Assembly (NCBI RefSeq): GCF_039545795.1
Contig: NZ_CP154260.1
Location: forward strand, 5,647,001 to 5,711,000
DNA from: Chitinophaga niabensis
Lineage (GTDB): Bacteria > Bacteroidota > Bacteroidia > Chitinophagales > Chitinophagaceae
Direction of reading: 5' to 3'
DNA: 64,000 bases
Within the stretch, counting starts at the first letter, position 1. Every line of letters starts with the position of its first letter. Shown here one piece after another: positions 34,234-42,082 of the stretch. The notes below the pieces were generated by a model. It saw only the letters and a list, made by a program, of their open reading frames with translations, was not told the origin of the DNA and did no database searches. A program made the position numbers and the translations under genes.

Positions 34234-34241
34234 TATCTTTG
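34234..34241 (+). promoter_or_regulatory. -7 element of the TPR gene
   Basis: TATCTTTG matches TAnnTTTG and lies 18 nt before ATG 34260. Confidence 0.6.
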
Positions 34242-34259
34242 CCCCTCGTTGAAAGAATT

Positions 34260-34910
34260 ATGAAAGCATTTAATTTATTTATCAAATATCGTTTACCCCT
34301 GGGCATCCTGCTTTTGATAGGGGGTATTGCGCTGGGCCTTGCTTTTGGCTGGTGGGAAGCTGCTATTGTATTGCTGATAGCCGTTGTTTGTATCGTTACG
34401 CATTTCCTGTTTGGGCCTATGCGCCTGGTACAGGAAGCTGTGGAGGCTGGAGATGTGGATGGAGCCATGCGCATCCTGAATAGTATCCAGTTCCCGAAAC
34501 TGCTGTACAAACCCATCCGTTCCGGGTATTACCTGATGCAAAGTAACCTGGCCATGCAGAATGAAGATCTGGACAAAGCGGAATCTGCCGTAAGGGCCAG
34601 TATCAAATCCGGCAGTCCTACCAGGGAACATGAAGGCATGCAGTATTTCCAACTGGGCATCATCGCTTCTCAGAAGAATGATACCAAAACAGCCAGCGAA
34701 AACCTGCGTAAAGCCCTCAAGCTGGGCCTGCCAGACAAAGAAAATACCGCCGCCGCTTTATTGCAGCTCTGCTCTATTTCTATGGGTCGCCGGGATTTTA
34801 AAGCTGCCAAAGAGTATTTCCGCCGTGCAAAAGAGCAGAAGCCTACTACCGAGCAGATCAAAAGTCAGATTAAAGAAATGGACAAATACATCAGCCGGAT
34901 GCCTGGTTGA
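34260..34910 (+). CDS. membrane-anchored tetratricopeptide-repeat protein
   Basis: A 216-residue protein from ATG 34260. Two transmembrane helices at about 12-30 and 33-52 (LGILLLIGGIALGLAFG, EAAIVLLIAVVCIVTHFL) are followed by a cytosolic tail with about four TPR-like helix pairs (LVQEAVEAGDVDGAMRIL, GYYLMQSNLAMQNEDLDKAESAVRASI, GMQYFQLGIIASQKNDTKTASENLRKAL, ALLQLCSISMGRRDFKAAKEYFRRA). TPR domains mediate protein contacts; no partner is suggested by neighbours. It is monocistronic with its own promoter and a bidirectional terminator. Function unknown. Confidence 0.75.
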   Translation: MKAFNLFIKYRLPLGILLLIGGIALGLAFGWWEAAIVLLIAVVCIVTHFLFGPMRLVQEAVEAGDVDGAMRILNSIQFPKLLYKPIRSGYYLMQSNLAMQNEDLDKAESAVRASIKSGSPTREHEGMQYFQLGIIASQKNDTKTASENLRKALKLGLPDKENTAAALLQLCSISMGRRDFKAAKEYFRRAKEQKPTTEQIKSQIKEMDKYISRMPG

Positions 34911-34931
34911 TGATAAATTCCTTTATAAAAG

Positions 34932-34967
34932 AAATCCCGGTAGGCCATGCTTACCGGGATTTTTTAT
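34932..34967. terminator. bidirectional terminator
   Basis: Stem AAATCCCGGTA / TACCGGGATTT with a 9-nt loop and T-rich tails on both strands, between the convergent TPR gene and PLP-enzyme gene. Confidence 0.8.
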
Positions 34968-34998
34968 GCTTGCAGGCCGGAACTCCGGCCGCCTATAT

Positions 34999-36159
34999 CT
35001 AGATCTTATTTAAAGCCTGCTCCAGGTCTTTAATTAAATATCCCGGGTCCTCCAGCCCTATATACAACCGCACCATCTTATGTTTCGGCTCCTTAGGATC
35101 AAAACTATCCGCCTCCAGGGAAGCACAGGCAGGGAAAGCCAAAGACTCATGCCCACCCCAGGAAACAGCCATGAGAAAATGTTTCAGGGAATTGCAGAAC
35201 AATTCCACCTGCTCCCGGCGTTCCACTTTTAATTGAATGGTCAGCAACCCCGCTGCTCCCTTCATCTGGCTGGAAGCCAGTTCAAACTGCGGAAAATCCG
35301 GGTCCAGCGGAAAGAATACTTTATGGATCAGGGGATGTTTTTTCAGCCATGCCAATACCTGCCGGGTACTATCCGCACTGCGTTGCAGCCTGATCTCCAG
35401 GGTACGCAACCCTCTCAGTAAAAGCCATGCATTAAAAGGCGCAATACCACTGCCGATATTCAGGTATTCAGATACAAAGATCCGGCGGATCTTTTCCTGG
35501 GAACCGGTCAATACACCCGCCATGGTATCACTATGACCACTGATGAATTTGGTAGCAGATTGCAGGCAGAGATCTATCCCCATCAGATGCGGTTGCTGGT
35601 ACAAAGGTGTACAGTAACTGTTATCGATCATGGTGGTGATATTCCGGCTGCGACCTAATTGGGCTACGGCCTTTATATCCTGTAACTCAAACGTAAAGGA
35701 GTTGGGAGATTCCAGGTAAATGAGACGGGTATTGGGCCGGATCGCCTTTTCAAAATTGGCGGTGTCCGTTCCGTCCACAAAAGTGGTTTCCACCCCGAAT
35801 TTCGGCAGGATGATCTCAAATAGTTGTCTTGCCCAATTGTAAGGGTCGCGTACACAGATCACATGGTCCCCCTGTTGCACAACAGAAAGTACCCCCGTAA
35901 AAATAGCTGCGGCGCCGCTTCCAAATACAAGCGCATCCTCCGCTCCATCCAATGCGGCCAGCTTCTGCCGAAGGATGTCAATGGTTGGATTATGCCCCCG
36001 GGAGTACAGGAAACCCTTGTACTCATCCAGCAGCAGGTCTCTCATAGCTGCGACTGTCTCGAACGCAAAATTGCTGCTTTGCATAATTGGAGGAGCAATG
36101 GCATTAAAATATTGCTCTCTGTCTTCCCCCAATTCATTGATAATAAACGATAGATCCAT
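34999..36159 (-). CDS. Cys/Met metabolism PLP-dependent enzyme (cystathionine/methionine lyase-like)
   Basis: Fold-type I pyridoxal-phosphate enzyme of 386 aa in the cystathionine gamma-synthase/methionine gamma-lyase group. The PLP lysine is Lys204 in SATKFISGHSD. Other family blocks: YSRGHNPTIDILRQKLAALDGAEDALVFGSGAAA, VICVRDPYNWA, ESPNSFTFELQD, NSYCTPLYQQP and VSWGGHESLAFP. ATG 36159 is chosen because the family begins here; extra upstream residues overlap the permease end. It follows an APC permease by 53 nt, suggesting uptake plus breakdown of a sulfur amino acid. The exact reaction (synthase or lyase) cannot be set by eye. Confidence 0.82.
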   Translation of the reverse strand: MDLSFIINELGEDREQYFNAIAPPIMQSSNFAFETVAAMRDLLLDEYKGFLYSRGHNPTIDILRQKLAALDGAEDALVFGSGAAAIFTGVLSVVQQGDHVICVRDPYNWARQLFEIILPKFGVETTFVDGTDTANFEKAIRPNTRLIYLESPNSFTFELQDIKAVAQLGRSRNITTMIDNSYCTPLYQQPHLMGIDLCLQSATKFISGHSDTMAGVLTGSQEKIRRIFVSEYLNIGSGIAPFNAWLLLRGLRTLEIRLQRSADSTRQVLAWLKKHPLIHKVFFPLDPDFPQFELASSQMKGAAGLLTIQLKVERREQVELFCNSLKHFLMAVSWGGHESLAFPACASLEADSFDPKEPKHKMVRLYIGLEDPGYLIKDLEQALNKI

Positions 36160-36212
36160 AGTCAGTTGTATTCCCTTTGCACTATCCAAAAAAGACGCAA
36201 AGTACATAAACT

Positions 36213-37544
36213 TCATTTCTCCGTGACGGTCCGGCGTACGGCTCTTTTCATAAAAAAGTAGATCGGCAGGCCCGCTACGAACCAGAACATTCCACTAAGG
36301 GCCTGCTGCCAGTCACTTATAAAGATATTGACTGTTACAAAGAGATAAGTTCCAATAAAAAATACCGGTAACCAGGGGTATAAACGCATTTTATAGATAC
36401 CTGTATTGTCCAGGTGCGCCGTTTTCTTCCTCAGGATAAATATAGTGGCCGCCGCAGAAGCCAGGCCGATGGAATCAAACAGCATTACGTACTGGATGAT
36501 CTTGTCAAAATTGCTCAGGAAATACAGCAGCCCTATGATCAATACAGTAAAGGTGGTAAGGGCCACTTCCTGCACCTGCGTTTTGCTGTTCACCCTTTTA
36601 AAGACCGAAGGTAATACCCCGTCTTCCGCCATGGCGTAATACATGCGGGGATTGGAAATGAGGTTCACGTTAGAATACCCCAGCACGGATAAGAACAATA
36701 AAATAGAGGTGATCTTAAATCCGTTCTCTCCAAAAAATACGCCTGCCATACGGGCTGCCAGGGCATCTGTTGTTTTCAGCTGCTCAAAACCTATCACTTT
36801 CACATAAGCATAGTTCACCGTCAGGTATAAGAAAAGGATAATGCTGATGCCAATGAAAATAGCCCTGGGTGTATTTTTAGCCGGCTCCCGTACATCACTT
36901 CCAAAGTTGATGGTCTGCTGATAACCGCCATAGGTAAAGAATACCGGTACCAGGGCAGCACCAAAAATATAAAACCAGCCATGGCTGCTGGTGGTGGTAG
37001 CTGTACTGGGCGGGGCCACATGATTGCTGAATACGGTTAAACAAAGCAGTAATACCATCCCTATCTTCACCACCGTAAGTATATTCTGCCAGTTGGCACT
37101 CATACGGATGCCCATCATATTGATCACATACAGGAATAGCACAGCCCCGATGGCAATGGCTTTCCGCCCTCCTTCATGTTGAACGGTTTCGGGTAAAAGC
37201 ACTGGCCCTATATATTCCGCCCCAACAATACAAACAGCTGCAATGGAAGCCGCATTAGAGATCACCAGCGTCCAGTTGATCATAAAAGAATAAGCAGGAT
37301 GGTAACCATAGGAGCATACTTTATAAAAGCCCCCTGCAACAGGATAACGGGAACCGATCTCTGCATAAGTAAGCGCCCCGCATAAGGAAACAAGTCCTGC
37401 CAATGCCCATACAGCATAGAACAATGTTGGCGTACCGGTTTCCCGGGCCACGCTCACAGGGGTTTTGAAGATGCCCATACCAATCACTAATCCCACCACT
37501 ATCATCGTCAGGTCAAAGGGCCCCAGCTTAGGTTTAATACTCAT
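36213..37544 (-). CDS. APC-family amino acid permease
   Basis: A 443-residue inner-membrane transporter with about 12 helices. The first helix contains the substrate-binding motif VGLVIGMGIFKTP (GxGIF type), followed by VWALAGLVSLCGALTYAEIGSRYPVAGGFY, typical of amino acid/polyamine/organocation permeases of the LAT-like group. FTYGGYQQ and NFGSDVREPAKNTPRAI are family loops. It is the first gene of a two-gene unit with a Cys/Met PLP enzyme. It is divergent from the cobalamin riboswitch region. Confidence 0.85.
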   Translation of the reverse strand: MSIKPKLGPFDLTMIVVGLVIGMGIFKTPVSVARETGTPTLFYAVWALAGLVSLCGALTYAEIGSRYPVAGGFYKVCSYGYHPAYSFMINWTLVISNAASIAAVCIVGAEYIGPVLLPETVQHEGGRKAIAIGAVLFLYVINMMGIRMSANWQNILTVVKIGMVLLLCLTVFSNHVAPPSTATTTSSHGWFYIFGAALVPVFFTYGGYQQTINFGSDVREPAKNTPRAIFIGISIILFLYLTVNYAYVKVIGFEQLKTTDALAARMAGVFFGENGFKITSILLFLSVLGYSNVNLISNPRMYYAMAEDGVLPSVFKRVNSKTQVQEVALTTFTVLIIGLLYFLSNFDKIIQYVMLFDSIGLASAAATIFILRKKTAHLDNTGIYKMRLYPWLPVFFIGTYLFVTVNIFISDWQQALSGMFWFVAGLPIYFFMKRAVRRTVTEK

Positions 37545-37569
37545 ATCTACAAGATATTACAAAATATCG

Positions 37570-37577
37570 TAGGTTTG
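37570..37577 (+). promoter_or_regulatory. -7 element of the cobalamin operon
   Basis: TAGGTTTG matches TAnnTTTG directly upstream of the riboswitch. It is preceded by the 6-bp dyad GATATT-N4-AATATC (37553-37568). Confidence 0.6.
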
Positions 37578-37582
37578 CCCCC

Positions 37583-37790
37583 GGTAAACGGTTGCCCTTA
37601 GAAGATATCCTTCTTCTATCAGGCATTAATAGGGAATCCGGTTCAATTCCGGAGCTATCCCCGTAGCTGTGATCCTGCTTCCTTATCTTTCTCCATAAGG
37701 AATGTTTTTCGGACGCTTCAACCACTTCTCATAACGGGAGGGAAGGTCAATCCGGAAAGCAGGAAAGCCAGAAGACCTGCCGTATACCCA
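37583..37790 (+). promoter_or_regulatory. cobalamin (B12) riboswitch
   Basis: The sequence shows the class core: GGTAAACGGTTGCC at the 5' end, GGGAATCCGG...TTCCGGAGCTATCCCCG in the middle, CTGTGATC, GGGAGGGAAGGTC, and the B12 box GCCAGAAGACCTGCC at 37767-37781. It precedes a BtuB-type receptor. Binding of adenosyl- or methylcobalamin should lower expression of the operon. The following 107 nt form the expression platform (next entry). Confidence 0.93.
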
Positions 37791-37897
37791 TTTTATCAGT
37801 CCGCGCTTTCGGGTGAAAAGCGGAGGGTGTAATTGCCTGTTCGAAACGGCATTCTATACTTTTCAGTATCTCCCTTGCGTGTAATTAAAACAATTAC
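37791..37897 (+). promoter_or_regulatory. riboswitch expression platform with alternative start-codon pairing
   Basis: A hairpin lies at 37801-37823. GTGTAATT occurs twice (37827-37834 and 37879-37886), and each copy can pair with AATTAC (37892-37897) that abuts the ATG at 37898. No T-tract is present, so control by start-codon occlusion is more likely than termination. This is a reading of complementarity, not a fold calculation. Confidence 0.45.
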
Positions 37898-39808
37898 ATG
37901 AAAAAAAACATCTACACACCAATCGCAATTGCCATGCTGGCAATGGGCCACGCTGGCTTCGCGCAGGATTCTTCGCGCGTATCGCAACTCAACACCGTAG
38001 TAGTTACTGCTACCAAATTCGCCAAAAAACAAAGTGAAACCGGTAAGGTGCTCACCGTTATTGGCCGTGAACAAATTGAAAGGAACATCGGCCGCTCTGT
38101 AAGTGATGTACTGAATGAACAAGCCGGCATCGTGATCAATGGCGTAGGTTCCAACCCCGGTAAAAACAAAGAACTGTATTTCCGCGGTGCCACTTCTCAA
38201 TATACCACTATCCTCTTAGATGGTATCCCCGCTGCAGATGCTACCGGCCTTACCGGTAATGCCATCGACCTCCGCTTTATGCCGGTAGACCTCATCGAAA
38301 GAATTGAGATCCTGCGCGGCACACAATCTACATTGTATGGTGCAGATGCCATCGCCGGTGTGATCAACATCATCACTAAAAAAGGCGGCGTAAAACCCAT
38401 CAGTGGTTTCGGCAACCTTACCTGGGGCAGCAACCGCAGCCTGAAAGGAACAGTTGGTCTGCGCGGCCACCAGGAGAATGTTGACTACAACGTGAGCTTC
38501 ACCCACTTTGAAACAGATGGTATCTCTGAAGCCGCACCGCATGATACGGTGACCAATCCGCAATTCGACAAGGATGGTTACAAACAGAATGCCGTGATGG
38601 TAAACCTCGGCATCCAGGCTACAGAACAGCTGAAACTGCAACCCTTCTTCGTATACTCTGATTACAAAAGCTCTTACGATGGCGGCCCATTTGTGGATGC
38701 CCTGAAGAACACTAACAAATCAGATCTCATCCATACCGGTATCCGTGGTATCTATGACCTGAACGGTAAAGGAGAAATACGCGCCAATTTCGGCTACCAG
38801 AAAGTAACACGCGTGGATGAAAGCCAGTGGGGAGTACTTCCCCTGGACGGCCGTTCTTACTTCGCGGATGTGTATGGTCACTATAGCATCAATGACTGGT
38901 TCCAGGTACTGGCAGGAGTGGAATATCGTAAAGCGGAACTGATAGACACAGTTAATTTCCTTGTCAACAAATTCAGTGCACGCTCGCTATTCAACACCAG
39001 CCCTTACGTGTCTGTATTCATTAAAAACCTGCATGGCTTCAGCTTTGAAGCTGGCGGCCGTTATACCCTGCATTCCAAGTTCGGCAACAACTTCACTTAC
39101 AGCCTCAACCCTTCTTACCTGGTGTCTGATAAGCTGAAACTGTTTGTGAACATCTCTTCCGGATTCAAGGCACCTACTTTAACTGCGCTCTATGCTTCTT
39201 ACGGAGATGAGAACCTGAAAGCAGAAAAAGCCACCAGCTACGAAGCCGGCTTCCAGACCTTCCTCATAAAAGATAAACTGGATCTCCGCGTAGTAGGATT
39301 CAAACGTGATATTAAAGATGTGATCGCCTACATCGGCAACAAGTACATGAACTTTAACAAGCAGAACGATAAAGGAATAGAAGTGGAACTGGCTGTACAT
39401 CCTGCAAAAGGCCTGGATGTGAAAGTATTCTACGCTTATGTGGAAGGACAGGTAACTACCAGGGCCGGTACAAAAGATACCACCTACAATAACCTCGTAC
39501 GCCGTCCTAACCACAGTGGTGGTTTGAACATTGCTTACCAGGTATTACCGAAAGTATTAGTAAGCACCAATATCCGCCAGGTAGGTACCAGGAACGATCT
39601 GTACTTTCCGCCATGGCCAAATCCTTCTCAGAATGTTGAGCTGAAAGCCTACACCATCTGGGATATGTATGCAGAATACCGCTTCTCTGACAATGGCCGT
39701 TTATTTTTTAATGCAAATAATATCACCAATAACAAAAAATATTGGGAAATTTACGGATACTCCGTGCAAGGCTTTAACATGCAGGCCGGAATATCTTTCA
39801 GTTTGTAA
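37898..39808 (+). CDS. btuB: BtuB-like TonB-dependent vitamin B12 receptor
   Basis: Outer-membrane cobalamin importer of 636 aa. Signal peptide 1-22 (ends GFAQ), then the TonB-box-like VVVTATK at about 33-39, plug to about 165 (SVSDVLNEQAGIVINGVGSN, RGATSQYTTILLDGIPAAD, RIEILRGTQSTLYGADAIAGVINIITKKGG) and a barrel ending with QAGISFSL (terminal residues typical of outer-membrane proteins). The plug resembles BtuB. The cobalamin riboswitch immediately upstream fixes the substrate as a corrinoid. It is the first gene of the B12 operon. Confidence 0.9.
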   Translation: MKKNIYTPIAIAMLAMGHAGFAQDSSRVSQLNTVVVTATKFAKKQSETGKVLTVIGREQIERNIGRSVSDVLNEQAGIVINGVGSNPGKNKELYFRGATSQYTTILLDGIPAADATGLTGNAIDLRFMPVDLIERIEILRGTQSTLYGADAIAGVINIITKKGGVKPISGFGNLTWGSNRSLKGTVGLRGHQENVDYNVSFTHFETDGISEAAPHDTVTNPQFDKDGYKQNAVMVNLGIQATEQLKLQPFFVYSDYKSSYDGGPFVDALKNTNKSDLIHTGIRGIYDLNGKGEIRANFGYQKVTRVDESQWGVLPLDGRSYFADVYGHYSINDWFQVLAGVEYRKAELIDTVNFLVNKFSARSLFNTSPYVSVFIKNLHGFSFEAGGRYTLHSKFGNNFTYSLNPSYLVSDKLKLFVNISSGFKAPTLTALYASYGDENLKAEKATSYEAGFQTFLIKDKLDLRVVGFKRDIKDVIAYIGNKYMNFNKQNDKGIEVELAVHPAKGLDVKVFYAYVEGQVTTRAGTKDTTYNNLVRRPNHSGGLNIAYQVLPKVLVSTNIRQVGTRNDLYFPPWPNPSQNVELKAYTIWDMYAEYRFSDNGRLFFNANNITNNKKYWEIYGYSVQGFNMQAGISFSL

Positions 39809-39829
39809 TATCTAAATACTATACCCGTC

Positions 39830-40429
39830 ATGTCAATTAAAAACTTACAGCCCCGCTTTTTAGTGCTGTTATTATTCATCGTAGTAGCAGGTGTACTGCG
39901 GATCACCGCAGCAGGTGAGATCACCCCCTTCTCCAATTTTTCTCCTGTAGGAGCCATGGCCTTATTTGGCGGCGCTTACTTTGCAGATAAATGGAAAAGT
40001 TATGTGTTCCCGCTGCTCACCCTTTTCCTCGGTGATGTGATCATGAGCCAAACCATCTATAAAGCATATGCCACCGGCATCCTGTATGAAGGATGGATCT
40101 GGACGTACCTGGGCTTTGCCGCTATGGTATTAACCGGACAGCTCATCATCAAAAAAGTGCGGATCACCAATGTGGTGGCTGCCAGCATGATCGCTGCCAT
40201 CGTATTCTGGCTGCTGGCCGATTTCGGTACATGGACCACCACACATAATATTGACATGACAACCGGTCTTCCCTTCACAAAAGATGCACAAGGTCTCGTG
40301 AAATGTTACATACAAGGGTTGCCGTTAGTAAAGAATACCATACTGAGTAACCTAGTGTTCAGTGCTATCTTCTTCGGTTTATTCGAGTGGATGCAGAACA
40401 AAATACCAGCACTGTCTATTCCAAGATAA
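39830..40429 (+). CDS. DUF6580 membrane protein in the B12 operon
   Basis: A 199-residue inner-membrane protein with about five or six helices (FLVLLLFIVVAGVLRITAAG, FSPVGAMALFGGAYFADKW, FPLLTLFLGDVIMS, TYLGFAAMVLTGQLII, VAASMIAAIVFWLLADFGTW, TILSNLVFSAIFFGLFEW). The segment NFSPVGAMALFGG is the DUF6580 signature. It starts 22 nt after btuB under the riboswitch. No BtuCD permease or ATPase is present in the window. I infer a role in moving a corrinoid across the inner membrane, possibly like an S-component; this is not established here. Confidence 0.75.
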   Translation: MSIKNLQPRFLVLLLFIVVAGVLRITAAGEITPFSNFSPVGAMALFGGAYFADKWKSYVFPLLTLFLGDVIMSQTIYKAYATGILYEGWIWTYLGFAAMVLTGQLIIKKVRITNVVAASMIAAIVFWLLADFGTWTTTHNIDMTTGLPFTKDAQGLVKCYIQGLPLVKNTILSNLVFSAIFFGLFEWMQNKIPALSIPR

Positions 40430-40435
40430 TATCAC

Positions 40436-40468
40436 AAAGGGGCTGGCTGCATGGTCAGCCCCTTTATA
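40436..40468 (+). terminator. intercistronic hairpin (attenuator-like)
   Basis: Perfect 10-bp stem AAAGGGGCTG / CAGCCCCTTT with a 10-nt loop. The following ATAAAAAAT is A-rich rather than T-rich, so it may act as an RNA processing or attenuation site. An ATG at 40451 lies in the loop, arguing for the next gene starting at 40481. Confidence 0.5.
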
Positions 40469-40480
40469 AAAAATACAAAC

Positions 40481-41410
40481 ATGGTCGCCTGTTCCTTTCT
40501 CCCCGCTGCCACACAAATGATCTACGATATGGGCCTGCAACACCTGTTGCATGGCGTTACATTTGAATGCCCGCCCATTGCACTTGCTGAAAAACAACGG
40601 GTAGTACGCTACGTATTGGAAGGAAATACTTACAGCAGTGAGGAAATAGACCGCATCTTTTCTGCGTCCAAAGCACAGGGCAAGAGTTTGTATTATGTGG
40701 ATGATGCCGTACTGGGAGCCATTGCACCGGATGTGATCTTTACACAGGATGTTTGCGAAGTATGCCAGATAGATACCCATTGCACGCAACAGGCCGTTTA
40801 TAAATTACCAAAGCTCCCCGAGCTGGTAAGCCTCAGCCCCAATAACCTCCAGGATGTTTTTAATTGTGCTATCACCATAGGTAAAGCATTGGGAGAAGAA
40901 GAAGCCGCTTACCGTTACCTCGCCCGTTTACAGGAACGTTTGGACTTTACTGTAGATACTCTACGTGCACACCGTGCTCCCTTACGCCGTGTGATGATCA
41001 TGGAATGGATGGCCCCTGTGTATAACTGCGGTCACTGGATCCCTTACCAGGTTGCTTATGCTGGTGGGGTAGACATGTTATCCAATCCCGCCGGCGATTC
41101 CATCGTTACCCCCTGGGAAAAGATACTACGTTATGACCCCGAAGTATTAGTAATTGCACCCTGCGGTTTTCTCACAGAACGTTCCGCACAGGAATTACAT
41201 CTCGTAACCCGCGTGCCCGGTTGGGAGCAATTACAAGCTGTACGCAATAACCATGTATTTCTGGCTGACTACGATCTCTTCACCCAACCCAGTGCCAGCA
41301 CATTGGTAGATGGTATCACTGTGCTTTCCCATCTTTTCCATCCAGAAATATTTCCCACGCCCATTGAGCTGCAACACAAGTTCAGAACACTGGACCTTCA
41401 ACCTGCGTAA
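40481..41410 (+). CDS. BtuF-like cobalamin-binding protein without signal peptide
   Basis: A 309-residue protein with the ABC-type substrate-binding fold of the BtuF/FhuD (cluster A-II) family: VACSFLPAATQMIYDMG, APDVIFTQDVCEVC, LVSLSPNNLQDVFNCAITIGKALGEEEAA, RVMIMEWMAPVYNCGHWIPYQVAYAGGVDML, EVLVIAPCGF and AVRNNHVFLADYDLFTQPS. No signal peptide or lipobox is present, so the protein is predicted to be cytosolic, unlike true BtuF. It has an unusual number of Cys. It lies between DUF6580 and CobC genes. It may bind or deliver corrinoids in the cytosol. Confidence 0.78.
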   Translation: MVACSFLPAATQMIYDMGLQHLLHGVTFECPPIALAEKQRVVRYVLEGNTYSSEEIDRIFSASKAQGKSLYYVDDAVLGAIAPDVIFTQDVCEVCQIDTHCTQQAVYKLPKLPELVSLSPNNLQDVFNCAITIGKALGEEEAAYRYLARLQERLDFTVDTLRAHRAPLRRVMIMEWMAPVYNCGHWIPYQVAYAGGVDMLSNPAGDSIVTPWEKILRYDPEVLVIAPCGFLTERSAQELHLVTRVPGWEQLQAVRNNHVFLADYDLFTQPSASTLVDGITVLSHLFHPEIFPTPIELQHKFRTLDLQPA

Positions 41411-41421
41411 TAGAATTATAG

Positions 41422-41429
41422 TATCTTTG
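41422..41429 (+). promoter_or_regulatory. -7 element of cobC
   Basis: TATCTTTG matches TAnnTTTG and ends 7 nt before ATG 41437, implying an almost leaderless cobC transcript in addition to read-through from the B12 operon. Confidence 0.5.
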
Positions 41430-41436
41430 CGCCGGA

Positions 41437-41997
41437 ATGAGGGATATATTTTTAATAAGGCATACTACGCCTGATGTAATTTACGGCACCTGCTACGGAT
41501 TTACCGACCTAGACCTGGCCAGCACTTTTCATACAGAAGCTACCCGCGTGCAGAACATCTTACCGGCAAAAGACTTTACCGTTTTCGCCAGTCCCCTACA
41601 ACGATGCAGCAAACTGGCCGAGTTCCTGTTTGGCGCTCCCTTTGTAACCGATGAACGTTTACGCGAAGTGAATTTCGGCGACTGGGAAATGCAAACCTGG
41701 ACAGACATTGCTATCACCACTCCCAAAACCTGGATGGCAGATTACCTCTACAACCCCATGCCCAACGGCGAAAGTTATGCCGCTCTCTACGAACGCAGCG
41801 TAGCCGCTTTCCAGGAAATACTAAAAACCAAAGAAGATACCGTTATCGTCACCCACGGCGGCGTGATCCGTTCCATTTTAGCCTACGCAACCAATACAGC
41901 CCTGGAAGATTCTTATGGGATCAGGGTGGAATATGGGCGGGTGGCGCATTTGAGGGCAAATGAGGAAGGATTTGAGGTGAAGGGACTGAATTTGTAA
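41437..41997 (+). CDS. cobC: CobC-like alpha-ribazole phosphatase (histidine phosphatase)
   Basis: Histidine phosphatase of 186 aa. The catalytic RHTT motif is at residues 8-11 (FLIRHTTPDV), followed by the second Arg in FASPLQRC, Glu in REVNFGDWE, and the final His in VIVTHGGVIR. GTCYGFTDLDL is the CobC-type sequence after the catalytic His. The enzyme removes phosphate from alpha-ribazole-5'-phosphate (or adenosylcobalamin-5'-phosphate) in assembly of the lower loop of B12. Its place after the B12 transport genes supports the assignment. It has its own promoter element. Confidence 0.85.
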   Translation: MRDIFLIRHTTPDVIYGTCYGFTDLDLASTFHTEATRVQNILPAKDFTVFASPLQRCSKLAEFLFGAPFVTDERLREVNFGDWEMQTWTDIAITTPKTWMADYLYNPMPNGESYAALYERSVAAFQEILKTKEDTVIVTHGGVIRSILAYATNTALEDSYGIRVEYGRVAHLRANEEGFEVKGLNL

Positions 41998-42003
41998 GGG
42001 AGC

Positions 42004-42082
42004 TTTGCGGAGAATAAATGATCTATTTTACGCACTATTTGCGGAGAATAAGCCGTATATTTACCGCATAAAATGCGGAGTA
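42004..42082 (+). repeat. direct repeats with 34-bp period before the fic gene
   Basis: TTTGCGGAGAATAA occurs identically at 42004-42017 and 42038-42051. A third shorter copy, TGCGGAG, is at 42074-42080, with exactly 34 bp between successive copies. The third copy overlaps the fic start codon and forms the dyad CCGCAT-AAA-ATGCGG (42064-42078). Candidate operator for autoregulation by the Fic protein's C-terminal winged helix. Confidence 0.6.

Noticed and set aside
36159..36216. An upstream start for the PLP enzyme that overlaps the permease stop
   Set aside because: The extra residues lack conservation-like features; the family alignment begins at MDLSFIINELGED.
42004..42082. A CRISPR-like array
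   Set aside because: Only two full 14-bp repeats, no longer repeat units, no cas genes.
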